Assembly (NCBI GenBank): GCA_016927425.1 | Contig: JAFGMR010000001.1 | Coordinates: forward strand, 1-60,523 | Direction of reading: 5' to 3' | DNA from: Methanotrichaceae archaeon | Lineage (GTDB): Archaea; Halobacteriota; Methanosarcinia; Methanotrichales; Methanotrichaceae | Length of the DNA: 60,523 nt | Shown here: positions 26,109 through 35,692 of the stretch, piece by piece | Layout: every line of letters begins with the position of its first letter | Position numbering within the stretch: the stretch's first letter is position 1 | The notes under the pieces: model-generated | Database searches by the model: none | The model's input: only the letters and a program-made list of their open reading frames with translations | Told to the model about the DNA's origin: nothing | Translations under genes and position numbers: made by a program

Positions 26109-26945
26109 TTGAGGGGAAGGGCAAGTGCTCTAGGGGGGGCGACGATCCTCAACGCCGTCGCCACCTGGAAAGGATCGGCAATGGGAATCGATCTTCGCAC
26201 CTGGGCCGAGGTGGAGCTCGAGGAAGGCGGCCGGGTGAAAGGCGATCTTCCTGGAGTGGATACGCGCCTGATCGAGAGATCGGCAGAGCTTGTCCTGGAG
26301 CACTTCGGCCAGGAGTGCGGTGGGGTTGTGCGCACCAGAAGCGAGATACCACTCGCGAGCGGTCTCAAGAGCAGCAGCGCTGCTGCCAATGCGACGGTGC
26401 TTGCCACGCTCGATGCATTGGGGGAGAGCATGGATCCCTTGGAGGCCACAAGGCTCGGGGTCGAGGCAGCCAGATGGGCAGGGGTCACCATCACCGGGGC
26501 CTTCGACGACGCCTGCGCTTCGATGCTAGGGGGGGTTGTGGTTACCGATAACCGTCGGATGGCCCTCTTGAAGAGGGAGACGATGGATGCCGAGGTGCTC
26601 TTGCTCGTCCCCCCCGAGAAGATCTTCTCAAGTGAGACCGACGTTCTCCGCTCGAGGCTCATCGCTCCGCTCGCCGACGTTGTTTATGACCTCGCAATGA
26701 ATGGCGATTACGGTCGGGCTATGACGCTGAACGGCCTGATCTACTGCAGTGCACTTGGGCGTTCCCCCGAGCCCATCCTCATCGCATTGGAGGCAGGGGC
26801 GAGGGGAGCGAGCCTTTCCGGCACCGGCCCATCCTACGCCGCTCTCCTGGATGGCGACTGCGATTATTTGGAGGGCGCATGGGGGGGACTGGGCGGAAGG
26901 GTGATAAGGACTCGTGTGAATAACCAGGGGGCAAACTCAGAGTAG
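26109..26945 (+). CDS. aroK: Shikimate kinase, archaeal GHMP type
   Basis: The 278-residue enzyme phosphorylates shikimate in the pathway to chorismate. I place the start at the TTG at 26109 because it gives MRGRASALGGATILNA, the typical archaeal beginning; an earlier TTG at 26076 overlaps the upstream gene. The ATP-binding loop of GHMP kinases is SEIPLASGLKSSSAAANA (about 80-97), and SLSGTGPSYAALL near the end is the third GHMP motif. Bacterial AroK is unrelated in fold. Chorismate mutase follows 10 bases later, a pathway-related cluster. Confidence 0.92.
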   Translation: MRGRASALGGATILNAVATWKGSAMGIDLRTWAEVELEEGGRVKGDLPGVDTRLIERSAELVLEHFGQECGGVVRTRSEIPLASGLKSSSAAANATVLATLDALGESMDPLEATRLGVEAARWAGVTITGAFDDACASMLGGVVVTDNRRMALLKRETMDAEVLLLVPPEKIFSSETDVLRSRLIAPLADVVYDLAMNGDYGRAMTLNGLIYCSALGRSPEPILIALEAGARGASLSGTGPSYAALLDGDCDYLEGAWGGLGGRVIRTRVNNQGANSE

Positions 26946-26955
26946 AGGGGTTTTT

Positions 26956-27264
26956 TTGGAGCTGGCAGATCATCGCAGGGAGGTCAAGGAGATCGACGAG
27001 TTGATCGTAGGCCTGATCGAGAAGCGGCTCTGCTTAGCAGGCCGCATCCTCGAGGCCAAGGTCTCTCAAAGCATGGCCATCTGTGACCCGGAGCAGGAGG
27101 AGAGGGTGTTGGATCGGGCGGTAAATCTTGCCATATACAGGGATATCGATCCAGGGGCGGTGAGGGAGATATTTAACATCCTCATAAGGATGAGCCGGGA
27201 GAGGCAGCAGGAGCTTTTGGGGGATCGCAAAGGGGATCAGGGTAATAGTCCATGCCAGATGTAG
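26956..27264 (+). CDS. Chorismate mutase, AroQ type
   Basis: The 102-residue all-helical enzyme converts chorismate to prephenate. The AroQ pattern is visible: R-x2-V-x2-ID in [20 protein letters not shown], then RILEAK and [11 protein letters not shown], and a C-terminal helix with [17 protein letters not shown]. The start is a TTG at 26956 with GAGGGG before it. It overlaps purE by 13 bases. Prephenate dehydratase lies at 54.2 kb. Confidence 0.9.
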   Translation: MELADHRREVKEIDELIVGLIEKRLCLAGRILEAKVSQSMAICDPEQEERVLDRAVNLAIYRDIDPGAVREIFNILIRMSRERQQELLGDRKGDQGNSPCQM

Positions 27265-27641
27265 CGGTTATTTCGGGATCCGAATCGGATCGAGGAATCG
27301 TAGAGAAGGTCCTGGCCAGGCTCGATGAGGCCGGGGTCAGCCATGAGCATAGGGTGCTCTCGGCCCACAGGAATCCAATCGAACTGGATAGGTATATTGA
27401 GCAAGCCGAGGTAAGGATATTCATCGCCATAGCTGGCCTTGCCGCCGCCCTCCCCGGGGTGATCGCGTCCAGGACGAAGCGGCCGGTCATCGGGGTCCCG
27501 GTTTCAGGCAAGCTCATGGGACTCGATGCCCTCCTCTCCATCGCGCAGATGCCGCCGGGAGTTCCAGTTGCCTGCGTGGGCATAGATGCAGGGGAAAACG
27601 CCGCACTATTGGCCTTGCGGATGCTAGAATGCGGAAGATAG
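27252..27641 (+). CDS. purE: N5-carboxyaminoimidazole ribonucleotide mutase (PurE class)
   Basis: The 129-residue protein catalyses the carboxyl shift in purine synthesis giving [19 protein letters not shown] holds the substrate-binding SGSxSD, followed by [10 protein letters not shown] with the catalytic His and by [13 protein letters not shown] and VIGVPVSG. It is slightly short compared with bacterial PurE (about 160 residues), as is common in archaea. Its start overlaps the chorismate mutase gene. Confidence 0.93.
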   Translation: MPDVAVISGSESDRGIVEKVLARLDEAGVSHEHRVLSAHRNPIELDRYIEQAEVRIFIAIAGLAAALPGVIASRTKRPVIGVPVSGKLMGLDALLSIAQMPPGVPVACVGIDAGENAALLALRMLECGR

Positions 27642-27642
27642 C

Positions 27643-27651
27643 TATTTATAC
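27643..27651 (+). promoter_or_regulatory. TATA box of the Usp gene
   Basis: TATTTATAC lies about 40 bases before the ATG at 27688, immediately after the purE stop, marking a new transcription unit. Confidence 0.45.
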
Positions 27652-27687
27652 CAAGTCATCGTGATAGACCTCCAAAGGTGGGATAGG

Positions 27688-28119
27688 ATGTACAAGCGGA
27701 TTTTGATCGCCACTGATGGCTCAGAGAAATCGAACTTTGCTGCCAAAGAGGGCATCGATCTGGCGAAGGCTCTGGGCGCGGATGTCGTCGCGCTCTATGT
27801 CCTGAACGAGATCGTTATTGCAAGCGCAGTCAGGCAGCTCGGCTCCGACAAGAAGGAGGTCGAGGCAAAGCTCAAGGCGGCCGGCGAGAAGGCTGTGGCC
27901 GAGGTAAAGAAGCTGGGCGAAGGGGCAGGGGTCGCTGTAGAGACCATGGTCAGGCAAGGCGCTCCGGCCAACGTGGTAATCGATGTTGCCAGCACCCAGA
28001 AGATAGAATGCATAGTCATGGGCAGCCATGGTGAGAGCGGCGTATCCAAGCTGCTCATTGGTAGCGTAGTGCAGAAAGTACTATACTGGGCCACTGTCCC
28101 AGTGCTCGTAGTGAGATGA
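27688..28119 (+). CDS. Universal stress protein (UspA family, ATP-binding type)
   Basis: The product has 143 residues starting MYKRILIATDGSEKS; the ATG at 27688 is preferred over an upstream GTG. The ATP-binding motif G-x2-G-x9-G(S/T) is present as GSHGESGVSKLLIGSVVQK near the end. Such proteins form dimers and bind ATP or AMP in stress responses or as partners of transporters. A 38-residue membrane protein follows four bases later, suggesting a membrane partner. Confidence 0.92.
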   Translation: MYKRILIATDGSEKSNFAAKEGIDLAKALGADVVALYVLNEIVIASAVRQLGSDKKEVEAKLKAAGEKAVAEVKKLGEGAGVAVETMVRQGAPANVVIDVASTQKIECIVMGSHGESGVSKLLIGSVVQKVLYWATVPVLVVR

Positions 28120-28123
28120 TATT

Positions 28124-28240
28124 ATGACCGGTGCTGAGTTCGTAGTTGCGGATTCGATGATCTTCGGCGCCTTTGCCGTTGTCTTCGTGGTGGGGACTGT
28201 CCTCGCCTATTTGGTGATCAGCCTCATCGGTGGGAGCTGA
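28124..28240 (+). CDS. Tiny single-span membrane protein next to the Usp gene
   Basis: This 38-residue frame begins four bases after the usp stop, with GAGATGA as possible ribosome site. Residues 11-36 form one long hydrophobic segment (SMIFGAFAVVFVVGTVLAYL, then VISLIGG), led by an acidic N-terminus. Close spacing and an ideal membrane span support a true gene. No family is recognised; it may anchor the stress protein at the membrane. Confidence 0.55.
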   Translation: MTGAEFVVADSMIFGAFAVVFVVGTVLAYLVISLIGGS

Positions 28241-28423
28241 GCGAAAGAGGGGGGGTACATCCGGCCTGGGCCCAGGGCTTGCTGGTCGGATCCTCTCTCA
28301 CCTAAGCTATTTTGAGGGCTATAGCCATCTTTTTGTAGATATTTTTGAGGTCTTTCCCCTCACTTTTGCAGGCATGACGAGGGGCGGCGGGGAAGACGAT
28401 GGATTTACGGGCGAAGGTAAAAC

Positions 28424-28432
28424 CCTATATAC
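28424..28432 (+). promoter_or_regulatory. TATA box of the CbiQ-CbiO operon
   Basis: CCTATATAC lies about 57 bases before the ATG at 28489. The 248-base gap before the ATG shows no other feature and no recognisable cobalamin riboswitch. Confidence 0.4.
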
Positions 28433-28488
28433 GGATGATGGCCATCTGCTGAGACGATGACCCCATATCGCATCTCTATGGAAGCCGT

Positions 28489-29430
28489 ATGATCCCCTCC
28501 TGGATGAAGGTCATGGACGAGGCGGTGGCTCTTCCCCCTTCCCGTCGGCTCAAGGGTAGCTCGGCCTTCGTCAAGAAGACCCTAGACGGGATACTGACCT
28601 TCTTTCAAGAGGCCATGATTAGCGAAGGATACGCGAAGAGGGATGGCCTGCTCCAAGGGCTCGACGCGAGAGCAAAGCTGATATCCATACTTGCCCTGGT
28701 CTTCGCTGTGAGCATCACCCGGGATCTCGCAGTCCTTGCCGTCGTCTATGGACTGATCCTACTTCTGGCATATATGAGCAGGATAGAGATCGCCTTCTTC
28801 ATCAAGCGCGTGTGGCTCTTCATCCCCCTATTCGCCGGCGTGATCGCAGTGCCCATCCTCTTCAACGTCTTCCTGCCTGGAGATCCATTGATTCATATCG
28901 CAAATCTCGGAGAGGGCGCAACCCTTGGACCCTTCCACCTGCCTGAGTCGATATACATCACCGTGCAGGGCGCAAAGACCACTACTATCTTCACACTGAG
29001 GGTGGCAACCGCCGTTTCTGCCGTGGTGCTCCTCTTCCTCACCACCCCCCAGGCCCTCCTCTTCAAGTCCTTGCGCTCGCTTGGTGTGCCAAAGGTCTAT
29101 GTGCTCACGACATCGATGGCCTATCGCTACATCTTCCTCTTCATGGAGATGATAAGGGACCTCCATATTGCAAAGAGGAGCCGAAGCATCAAAAGCCTTA
29201 GCGTCCTCGATGAGCAGAGATGGGTCGGCGGCCGAATAGGCTATATGCTCATCAAGTCCCTCGATTTGAGCGAGAAGGTCCACATGGCAATGGTCTCGCG
29301 CGGCTTCAACGGCGATGTCGTGATACTGCACGATTATCGTTTGAGGATGCGAGATTACATGGCAACAGCCGGCTTTCTCTCCCTCTCGTTGGCGTTGACC
29401 CTAATCTCGTTCGACTACATCAGGATCTGA
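28489..29430 (+). CDS. cbiQ: ECF transporter T component for cobalt/nickel (CbiQ/NikQ)
   Basis: The 313-residue membrane protein is the coupling (T) subunit of an energy-coupling-factor importer. After a soluble N-terminal stretch of about 60 residues come roughly five to six membrane segments. The cytoplasmic coupling helices carry the T-component signature in modified form: AKRSRSIKSLS near 236 and MVSRGFNGDVVI near 284 (the A-R-G type motifs that contact the ATPase). The ATPase gene follows 7 bases later. The metal-binding part (CbiM plus PDGLE protein) lies at 59-60 kb on the other strand. Confidence 0.9.
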   Translation: MIPSWMKVMDEAVALPPSRRLKGSSAFVKKTLDGILTFFQEAMISEGYAKRDGLLQGLDARAKLISILALVFAVSITRDLAVLAVVYGLILLLAYMSRIEIAFFIKRVWLFIPLFAGVIAVPILFNVFLPGDPLIHIANLGEGATLGPFHLPESIYITVQGAKTTTIFTLRVATAVSAVVLLFLTTPQALLFKSLRSLGVPKVYVLTTSMAYRYIFLFMEMIRDLHIAKRSRSIKSLSVLDEQRWVGGRIGYMLIKSLDLSEKVHMAMVSRGFNGDVVILHDYRLRMRDYMATAGFLSLSLALTLISFDYIRI

Positions 29431-29437
29431 TCTATCA

Positions 29438-30265
29438 ATGAGCACCATCTTCGAGCTTCACGACGTCTCCTACACCTACCTCGCCAGGTTCCCCGCACTC
29501 TCAGACATCAACCTAAAGATCGAAAGGGGAGAGCAGGTCTGCCTCATCGGGACGAACGGCTCTGGGAAGTCCACACTGCTATCGCTCCTCGATGCCCTGA
29601 TCTACCCGACATCCGGCAGCTTCCATGCATTCGGCCGGCTTGTGGAGGAAGAGGTCTTCGACTCGCTCTCCGATGATGCCTTCAGGGAGGAGTTTCGAAG
29701 GAAGGTTGCCTTTGTCTTCCAGAACTCCGACGTGCAGCTATTCTCATCGACCGTTCTCGAGGAGATCGCCTTTGGCCCCCTTCAGCTGGGGATGCGAGAG
29801 GAGGATGTTAGAGGAAGGTCTGAGGAGCTGATGGAGATGATGGGAATTGCCAAGCTATCCTCAAGGGCTCCGCACACCTTGAGCGGAGGCGAGAAGAAGA
29901 AGGTCTCAATCGCTTCAGCGCTTTCCACCAATCCGCAGGTCCTCCTTCTCGACGAGCCAACAGCCGGGCTAGACCCTCGAACCCAGCTCTGGCTGATAGA
30001 GCTGATCCAGGAGCTCGGAGATGCCGGAAAGACGATAATCGTTGCGACCCACGACCTCGAGACCGTTGAGCACATCAGCCAGAGGGCAATCGTTATGGGG
30101 GAGGATCACAGGATCAAGGCGGATCGCACGGCCTCAGAGGTCATCCAGGACCGCGACCTCCTTCTCTCGGCCAACCTCATTCATGAGCATGCCCATCGAC
30201 ACGGCCGCAGGCTGCATACCCACATCCATCCCCATCCGGGCCATCATCCGGAGAACGAGCATTGA
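29438..30265 (+). CDS. cbiO: ECF transporter ATPase for cobalt/nickel (CbiO/NikO) with His-rich tail
   Basis: The 275-residue ABC ATPase powers the ECF importer. Walker A is GTNGSGKST (38-46); the Q-loop region reads FVFQNSDVQLFSSTV, typical of ECF ATPases; the signature is LSGGEKKKVSIA; Walker B is LLLDEPTAGLD; the switch His is in VATHD. The last 25 residues contain about ten His (HEHAHRHGRRLHTHIHPHPG), which fits binding of nickel or cobalt. It is co-transcribed with cbiQ. Confidence 0.93.
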   Translation: MSTIFELHDVSYTYLARFPALSDINLKIERGEQVCLIGTNGSGKSTLLSLLDALIYPTSGSFHAFGRLVEEEVFDSLSDDAFREEFRRKVAFVFQNSDVQLFSSTVLEEIAFGPLQLGMREEDVRGRSEELMEMMGIAKLSSRAPHTLSGGEKKKVSIASALSTNPQVLLLDEPTAGLDPRTQLWLIELIQELGDAGKTIIVATHDLETVEHISQRAIVMGEDHRIKADRTASEVIQDRDLLLSANLIHEHAHRHGRRLHTHIHPHPGHHPENEH

Positions 30266-30329
30266 AGGCTTGGAGCCGAGGTGGCCTCCTTCCCGCCTCA
30301 CCTATTGGATGCCCCACGGCATGGAATCA

Positions 30330-30410
30330 GGGTCGTGTGTGAGAGTTACTGAAAACCGCTAGCGATCGACCTTGTGAGGATTCTGGCGAAAATTGACCGC
30401 AGGCTATCGA
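30330..30410. repeat. Dispersed intergenic repeat B, copy 2 (81 bp)
   Basis: This copy is in opposite orientation to 17458-17538, with about 9 mismatches in 81 bases and no gap. It lies just after the CbiO gene, in a 362-base gap (30266-30627). Directly after it comes CCTGACCTCCCA, the first 12 bases of repeat A as seen at 53916, so the two elements may belong together. The rest of the gap holds only short, doubtful frames. Confidence 0.7.
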
Positions 30411-30627
30411 CCTGACCTCCCATAGTTCTGGCCTGAGTTCCTCATTGATTCAAATGGAAAGGGCAATAGCATGGCCCGCAGCTTACTGCGAGGTGCGTCG
30501 CCGCCGTTTGACTTAGTTGACCGATCCTTTGAGGATCGCATGGCTAGCATGAGAGGATTTTGTAGAGCATTCGATTGTCTCTCCACAACTGCTATCTGGG
30601 CAGACGAGGTCTTTTACTGAGGTATTC

Positions 30628-30918
30628 ATGTTCAACAACTCATTATCTGTAAATACGGATTGGGATAAAATGAAGCTTGTAAATATCCGACACAATGTCA
30701 AGCTACAAGCTCGGCAATTATGGAAATACATTGAATCTCAGACAGATTTGAGGGGAATATCCGTGAGTCCCGGAATCATTTTTCCAAATCCCCCAAAGGA
30801 TCATGAAAGATTGAAGTTGATAGAGCCAATGTTCGAAGGCGAGTGGATTCAAGTCGTATGGGAAAATGAATCAATAGAGAAAGTAAGACAGAGGATAATG
30901 GATAAATCTAAATCTTAA
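30628..30918 (+). CDS. AT-rich short ORF, possible C-terminal piece of a NERD-like nuclease domain
   Basis: The 96-residue frame is AT-rich compared with its neighbours. The stretch LVNIRHNVKLQARQLWKYIE followed by VSPGIIFPNP resembles the second half of nuclease-related (NERD) domains, but the catalytic N-terminal half is missing. The same frame stays open without a start codon for about 25 more codons upstream to a TGA, so this may be the end of a decayed gene. It opens the defence island and converges with hsdR. Confidence 0.35.
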   Translation: MFNNSLSVNTDWDKMKLVNIRHNVKLQARQLWKYIESQTDLRGISVSPGIIFPNPPKDHERLKLIEPMFEGEWIQVVWENESIEKVRQRIMDKSKS

Positions 30919-30947
30919 ATGGACCTCCAATCAATTGAATAGCATGA

Positions 30948-33900
30948 TTAGCATGCCCACCCCTTGCATAGAAGCTCTGCCTGCTCTAGCACTGTCTGAG
31001 CTGCTGTCTCCTGTTTGTCCGGCGGGTAGCCGTACTTGCGCAGCCGCCGCCGAACTATGACCCGGAGCTTCGCCCTGGCCGACTCTTTTACGGCCCAATC
31101 GATGGTCGCATTCTTCCTGACGGCAACGACCAGCTCCTTGGCGATCTGCCTCAGCGTCTCATCTCCGAGCACATTCACCGCGCTGTCGTTGACCGCCAGG
31201 GCATCGTAGAAGGCAAGCTCTTCATCGGTCATGCCGAGATCAGCCCCCCGTCTATGGGCTTCTCTCATCTCCTTGGCAAGGTCAATGAGCTCTTCAATTA
31301 CCTGAGCGGCCTCGATCGAGCGGTTATGATACTTGTTGATCGACTGATCAAGCATCCGGGCAAATGACCTCGATTGAACGAGGTTTCTCTGGGATACTGC
31401 CTTGATCTCGTCGTTGAGCAGCTTCTTCAAGAGTTCGAGCGCCAGATTCCTATGAGGAAGCCCTCGCACCTCCTCCAGGAACTCCTCGGAGAGGATGGAG
31501 ATATCCGGCGTCTTGATTCCAGCCGCCTTGTAAATGTCGACGATCCCATCCGGCACGATTGCCCGGGATACGATCTGCCTGATGGCCGCATCCAGATCAT
31601 CCTTGGTCTTGCCGCTTGGAGATGTGGCCTTGGATAGGCCGGATCTGACCGCCTGATAGAAGGCGACCTTCTCGCGGATCTCCTGGGCCAAATCATTGGT
31701 TACCACTATGGCGTAGGCCTTGGATAGCTCGGCTACCGCCTGAAGATAGCGGTTCTTGCCGTCTTCGAGGGAGAGGATATGCTCCATCGCCTCGGCGATA
31801 GATGCCAGGCGCTCTTCGGGGGTGCCCTGAAGGAACCTGGAGCAGTCGAAGCCGTAAAACATCGCCTGTACGACCTCGTACTTCTCCAGCATGAGGGCCA
31901 AGACCTCTTCCTCGGGGATGCCCGTCTCACCCCGGTCTCCCTCGGTGTAATCGGCGAGCGCTCGCTTCAGGCTCTCGGCGATCCCCAGATAATCCACGAT
32001 CAGGCCGCCGGGCTTGTCCCTGAAGACGCGGTTTACGCGGGCGATTGCTTGCATCAGGCCGTGTCCCTGCATGAACTTGTCGATGTACATCGTGTGCAGG
32101 CATGGGGCATCGAAGCCGGTAAGCCACATATCCCTTACGATGACGAGCTTTAAAGGATCATTGGGGTCCTTGAACCGGTCGGCGAGGCCCTTTCTCCGCT
32201 TCTTGTTCCTGATGTGGGGCTGAAGGTTCTCCTTGTCCGAGGCCGAGCCTGTGATGACCACCTTGATTGAGCCTGCCTCGTCGTCGGAATCGTGCCATTC
32301 TGGCCGGAGCTTTATGATCTCATCGTACAGCTGGGCACAGATCCGCCGGCTCATGCAGACTATCATCCCCTTGCCGTCGATGGCTTCCAGCCGTTTCTCG
32401 AAGTGATCGACTATATCCCCGGCAATCAGGGATACGCGCCTGTCAGCACCGGCCACGGCCTCGAGCCTCGCCCATCTGCTCTTCAGGCGCTCCTTCATGT
32501 ACTCCTCCTCGCCCTCGGTGATCTCCTCGAAGCCGGGGTCGAGCTTGGGCCGCTCGGCTTCCGAGAGGTCGAGCTTGGCAAGCCTTGCCTCGTAGTAGAT
32601 GCGCACGGTTGCGCCATCCTCGACCGCCCGCTGTATGTCGTAGATATCGATGTAGTCGCCAAAGACCGCGGGAGTGCTCTTATCCGTCTTCTCTATGGGC
32701 GTCCCTGTAAAGCCTATGAAGGAGGCGTTCGGGAGGGCATCGCGGAGGTACTTTGCAAAGCCGTAAGCGATGTAGGCCCCTTCCTTTCTCTTGACGGTAT
32801 GCGCCTTGAAGCCGTACTGACTTCTGTGGGCCTCGTCTGCGATGAAGACGATGTTTCGCCGGTCGGACAAGAGTGGATACTTCTCCTTATCGTCCTCGGG
32901 CGAGAACTTCTGGATGGTTGTGAAGACCACGCCGCCCGATGCTACGGAAAGAAGGCTTTTCAGGTCCTCCCTGTCTCCTGCCTGGACCGGGGCCTGGCGG
33001 AGGAGGTCCTGGCAGGCGGCGAAGGTGTCGAAGAGCTGGTCGTCGAGGTCGTTTCTGTCGTTTAGGACTACAAGCGTCGGGTTCTGCATGGCAGGATGAT
33101 CGATGATCTTTCCCGCGTAAAAGGCCATGGAGAGGCTCTTTCCCGACCCTTGTGTATGCCAGATCACGCCAGCTTTCCTGTCGCCCTCCGGCCGGCAGGC
33201 TTCCACTGTGCACTCAACGGCCTTGTTTACGGCGTGGAACTGGTGGTAGGCTGCCATCTTCTTGGCTATCTTCTCGCCATCGGCCTCGAAGACGATGAAG
33301 TGCCTTATGAGATCCAGAAAGCGGCCCTTCTCAAATACGCCTTTTATGAGGACATCGAGCTCTGGCCTTCCCTTGGGCTCTATCCGGTCGCCTTCGATCG
33401 TCCTCCAGGGCATGAACCGGGACCAGTCGGAGGTCAGCGTGCCTGCCCTTGCCTCCAGGCCGTCGGAGATTGCGAGCATCTCGTTGTAGGCGAAGAGCGA
33501 CGGGATATCGTTCTTGTAGGTCTGTAGCTGCTGAAAAGCTGTCTGGATGGTTGCATCCTCATCTGCTGGATTCTTGAGCTCGATTACTGCAAGCGGCAAG
33601 CCGTTTATGAAGACGACGATATCGGGCCGCCTGTTCTGGCCCTCGATGACGGTGAACTGGTTGACCGCCAGAAACTCGTTATTCTCCGGGCGCTCGAAGT
33701 CGACAAGGCGGGCGTGGTCTCCTGCAATCGAGCCGTCCTTTCGCCTGTATTCGACGGCGATGCCGTCTATAAGCATCCTGTGGAAAGCGCGGTTGTTTGC
33801 GATAAGCGACGGGGACTCGGGGCGGGCGACCTTCCGGAAGGCCTCATCGAGCGCATCGGCAGGAATTGCGGGGTTGAGGCGCTGGAGGGCCTCATGGACC

Positions 33901-34070
33901 CGCCGGGAAAGGAGGACATCATGGAAGGAGGAGCGCTCGCTTGCTGGCTCGCCTGGGGCGATCTCTGGGCCGTAGATTGCGGCGTAGCCAAGGGATCCAA
34001 GCCAAGAGAGGGCGACGGATTCGACTTCGGATTCGGTGATGATCAAGGGTGATCTCTCCATTGAGTACAT
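30948..34070 (-). CDS. hsdR: Type I restriction enzyme, R subunit (HsdR)
   Basis: The 1040-residue motor and nuclease subunit cleaves DNA far from the recognition site. The N-terminal PD-(D/E)XK nuclease is seen at [20 protein letters not shown] (about 145-165). The SF2 helicase core follows: Walker [15 protein letters not shown]-like [10 protein letters not shown], and [11 protein letters not shown]. The C-terminal helical part binds the methylase core. Length is normal and the frame unbroken. The start may be the ATG at 34070 or 34061. It is the last gene of the minus-strand defence island; hsdS and hsdM lie 4 and 10 kb upstream. Confidence 0.95.
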   Translation of the reverse strand: MYSMERSPLIITESEVESVALSWLGSLGYAAIYGPEIAPGEPASERSSFHDVLLSRRVHEALQRLNPAIPADALDEAFRKVARPESPSLIANNRAFHRMLIDGIAVEYRRKDGSIAGDHARLVDFERPENNEFLAVNQFTVIEGQNRRPDIVVFINGLPLAVIELKNPADEDATIQTAFQQLQTYKNDIPSLFAYNEMLAISDGLEARAGTLTSDWSRFMPWRTIEGDRIEPKGRPELDVLIKGVFEKGRFLDLIRHFIVFEADGEKIAKKMAAYHQFHAVNKAVECTVEACRPEGDRKAGVIWHTQGSGKSLSMAFYAGKIIDHPAMQNPTLVVLNDRNDLDDQLFDTFAACQDLLRQAPVQAGDREDLKSLLSVASGGVVFTTIQKFSPEDDKEKYPLLSDRRNIVFIADEAHRSQYGFKAHTVKRKEGAYIAYGFAKYLRDALPNASFIGFTGTPIEKTDKSTPAVFGDYIDIYDIQRAVEDGATVRIYYEARLAKLDLSEAERPKLDPGFEEITEGEEEYMKERLKSRWARLEAVAGADRRVSLIAGDIVDHFEKRLEAIDGKGMIVCMSRRICAQLYDEIIKLRPEWHDSDDEAGSIKVVITGSASDKENLQPHIRNKKRRKGLADRFKDPNDPLKLVIVRDMWLTGFDAPCLHTMYIDKFMQGHGLMQAIARVNRVFRDKPGGLIVDYLGIAESLKRALADYTEGDRGETGIPEEEVLALMLEKYEVVQAMFYGFDCSRFLQGTPEERLASIAEAMEHILSLEDGKNRYLQAVAELSKAYAIVVTNDLAQEIREKVAFYQAVRSGLSKATSPSGKTKDDLDAAIRQIVSRAIVPDGIVDIYKAAGIKTPDISILSEEFLEEVRGLPHRNLALELLKKLLNDEIKAVSQRNLVQSRSFARMLDQSINKYHNRSIEAAQVIEELIDLAKEMREAHRRGADLGMTDEELAFYDALAVNDSAVNVLGDETLRQIAKELVVAVRKNATIDWAVKESARAKLRVIVRRRLRKYGYPPDKQETAAQTVLEQAELLCKGWAC

Positions 34071-34091
34071 AAGCTCCTGTGCTTCATGGGG

Positions 34092-34853
34092 TCAGGCAGT
34101 CAGCTCTCTTACTATCGATTCCCGCCTGCTCCAGGGCACAGGAGTTACCTCGTAGCTATGCAGTGCATCGAGGACGGGGGCCGGGACCTCCCGCTCGGAG
34201 TCGTTTAGAAGTGCATATGCCCTTGACTCCGGAGGGCGCACATCCTTGGTATCCAGCCAAGAGAAGGCCGCTATCTCGGCCTCGTCTCTGCTCGGGCGGT
34301 TGATTGCCTGGATAATCCTCTCCGGCTCTGCCTTCGATCTTGGAATCACGAAGTCGAAGAGGTGATCATAGCCGCTTTTGCCCGTGAACTTCACCCGTTC
34401 AATATAGCGCACCTCGTTATCATCCAACCAGGCGATCACGTCCTCATAAAAGAGGCTTGAGACCATGGGCGATGCCAGGTAGAAGAGGTCGTTTAGGGCA
34501 AGCATCGCCTGAAGGAGGTTATGTTTGCGATAGGGGAAGTCCTCTTGACCGGCCTTGACCTCCAGTGAATCGCCCACGAGCTTTACGCCGAATCCGTTCA
34601 ACGTCATCTGGAGGAGGGCCTTTCTCTTTGGGGAATCCAGCTTGCAGCCTGACATATGCAGGTCGTTTATGATGTAGCCGTCGTCTGTGAGGATGTAGCT
34701 TCCGTTCTTCTTCCTGGCGTAGATCTGCAGGTAATCGTTATGGCGGTCGAGATAGGGCGTCGTGATCTCCACCCATCCCTCTACCTGTCTGAGGGTCGTC
34801 TTTCTCTTGAGCCACTCCATGTACTGGCCCATCAGGCTCTCTATCTCGTCCAT
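34092..34853 (-). CDS. DUF1828/DUF1829 domain protein
   Basis: The 253-residue protein carries [19 protein letters not shown] and [19 protein letters not shown], the start of DUF1828, followed by a DUF1829-like C-terminal half. These domains are found beside restriction systems and prophage genes; function not established. It sits 21 bases upstream of hsdR on the same strand, so it is likely in the same transcript and may act with or regulate the restriction subunit. Confidence 0.8.
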   Translation of the reverse strand: MDEIESLMGQYMEWLKRKTTLRQVEGWVEITTPYLDRHNDYLQIYARKKNGSYILTDDGYIINDLHMSGCKLDSPKRKALLQMTLNGFGVKLVGDSLEVKAGQEDFPYRKHNLLQAMLALNDLFYLASPMVSSLFYEDVIAWLDDNEVRYIERVKFTGKSGYDHLFDFVIPRSKAEPERIIQAINRPSRDEAEIAAFSWLDTKDVRPPESRAYALLNDSEREVPAPVLDALHSYEVTPVPWSRRESIVRELTA

Positions 34854-34928
34854 CCTGTGATCCTCTTTTTGATGTTTGGAAGTTCAATTATATTGCAGTA
34901 TCTCATGAAGTCTCTCAGTCGTCCCACA

Positions 34929-35072
34929 TCAGCGGATCTGCGCGCGGCCTCTCCCTGTTTGGTAGGCGAAGTCAGCGCGGGCGATCTCGGGGCCTGTGAG
35001 TATTCGATAGCCCAAATCGCCAAACAGGCCGAAAGCGATCATCTTAACGTGGGATTCGTCTATATTCTCCAT
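34929..35072 (-). pseudogene. Relic of an hsdR gene, N-terminal 47 codons only
   Basis: The short frame from the ATG at 35072 reads ESHVKMIAFGLFGDLGYRILTGPEIARAD and then stops. It has the exact pattern of an HsdR N-terminus (E..V...A....LGY....GPEIA), as in the intact HsdR of this window ([17 protein letters not shown]..). I take it as the stump of a second, lost type I R subunit. It overlaps the end of the DUF4276 gene by 13 bases. It could still be translated as a small peptide. Confidence 0.45.
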
Positions 35073-35689
35073 TTAACCATCTCTTTCAGGCCATCTCTGA
35101 ATATTTGAAAGCTCTTCGAGCTATTTATGTCAGGTTCCATGTGGGATGTTATATTTTTTGCAGCCTCGGTTTTTCGCAAACCCCCTTGAAAGTAGCCGAC
35201 CCTCTTGAGTTCCCTCTCCAATGACTCCCAGGTGCCACCATTGATGGAATCGGGATCTCGATATTTTGATCTGCCTCCAAGCGTCTTGGGGATCTTTGGA
35301 TAGGCCTGATTGAGAGCCACGGGATCCCCGAAGAACCAGGCCTCAAGCTCCTCGACCGCAATTCTGTTCAGTACCTGAAATCGCGAATGGCTATATCGAC
35401 TGCCGGCCATCGTTCGAGTAATCAAACCTGCATCGCATGCAGCCCTTTCCATCTGCTCTTTTAGAGCCTTGCAGCTACAGCGGTCCTCATCGACCAGGAC
35501 CACAATGCGATAGTCATCGGGTAGCCATTTGGCGTAGCTTTTCATGAGCATTGGAAGCTTTGAGAGCAGATCGGATTTGCCCTGATGGGGGTGTATGTTA
35601 AAGGTCGCGCTGCTGCCGAGGATCTTTGGCACGAGATTCTGCAAGGCGGCCTCTGCAGATGGCTCTTCGACCAAGAAAACGATGTGCAT
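35060..35689 (-). CDS. DUF4276 family protein (TOPRIM-like partner of an AAA ATPase)
   Basis: The 209-residue protein starts MHIVFLVEEPSAEAALQNLVP, the first acidic motif of DUF4276, and has YRIVVLVDEDRCSCKALKEQ, the second acidic motif (D-x-D), as in TOPRIM-like folds; VEELEAWFFGDPVAL is also characteristic. DUF4276 genes are commonly paired with OLD-like ATPases in defence loci (AbiL-type and related to the ATPase/TOPRIM split of PARIS). Here it follows the ATPase gene by three bases. It is likely the effector nuclease of a two-gene anti-phage system. Confidence 0.85.
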   Translation of the reverse strand: MHIVFLVEEPSAEAALQNLVPKILGSSATFNIHPHQGKSDLLSKLPMLMKSYAKWLPDDYRIVVLVDEDRCSCKALKEQMERAACDAGLITRTMAGSRYSHSRFQVLNRIAVEELEAWFFGDPVALNQAYPKIPKTLGGRSKYRDPDSINGGTWESLERELKRVGYFQGGLRKTEAAKNITSHMEPDINSSKSFQIFRDGLKEMVKWRI

Positions 35690-35692
35690 TGA

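Noticed and set aside
28241-28488. Cobalamin riboswitch before cbiQ
   Set aside because: The conserved B12-box sequence is not visible and such riboswitches are rare in methanogens.
32292-33065. 257-codon plus-strand frame opposite hsdR
   Set aside because: Shadow of hsdR, whose helicase motifs are intact on the other strand.
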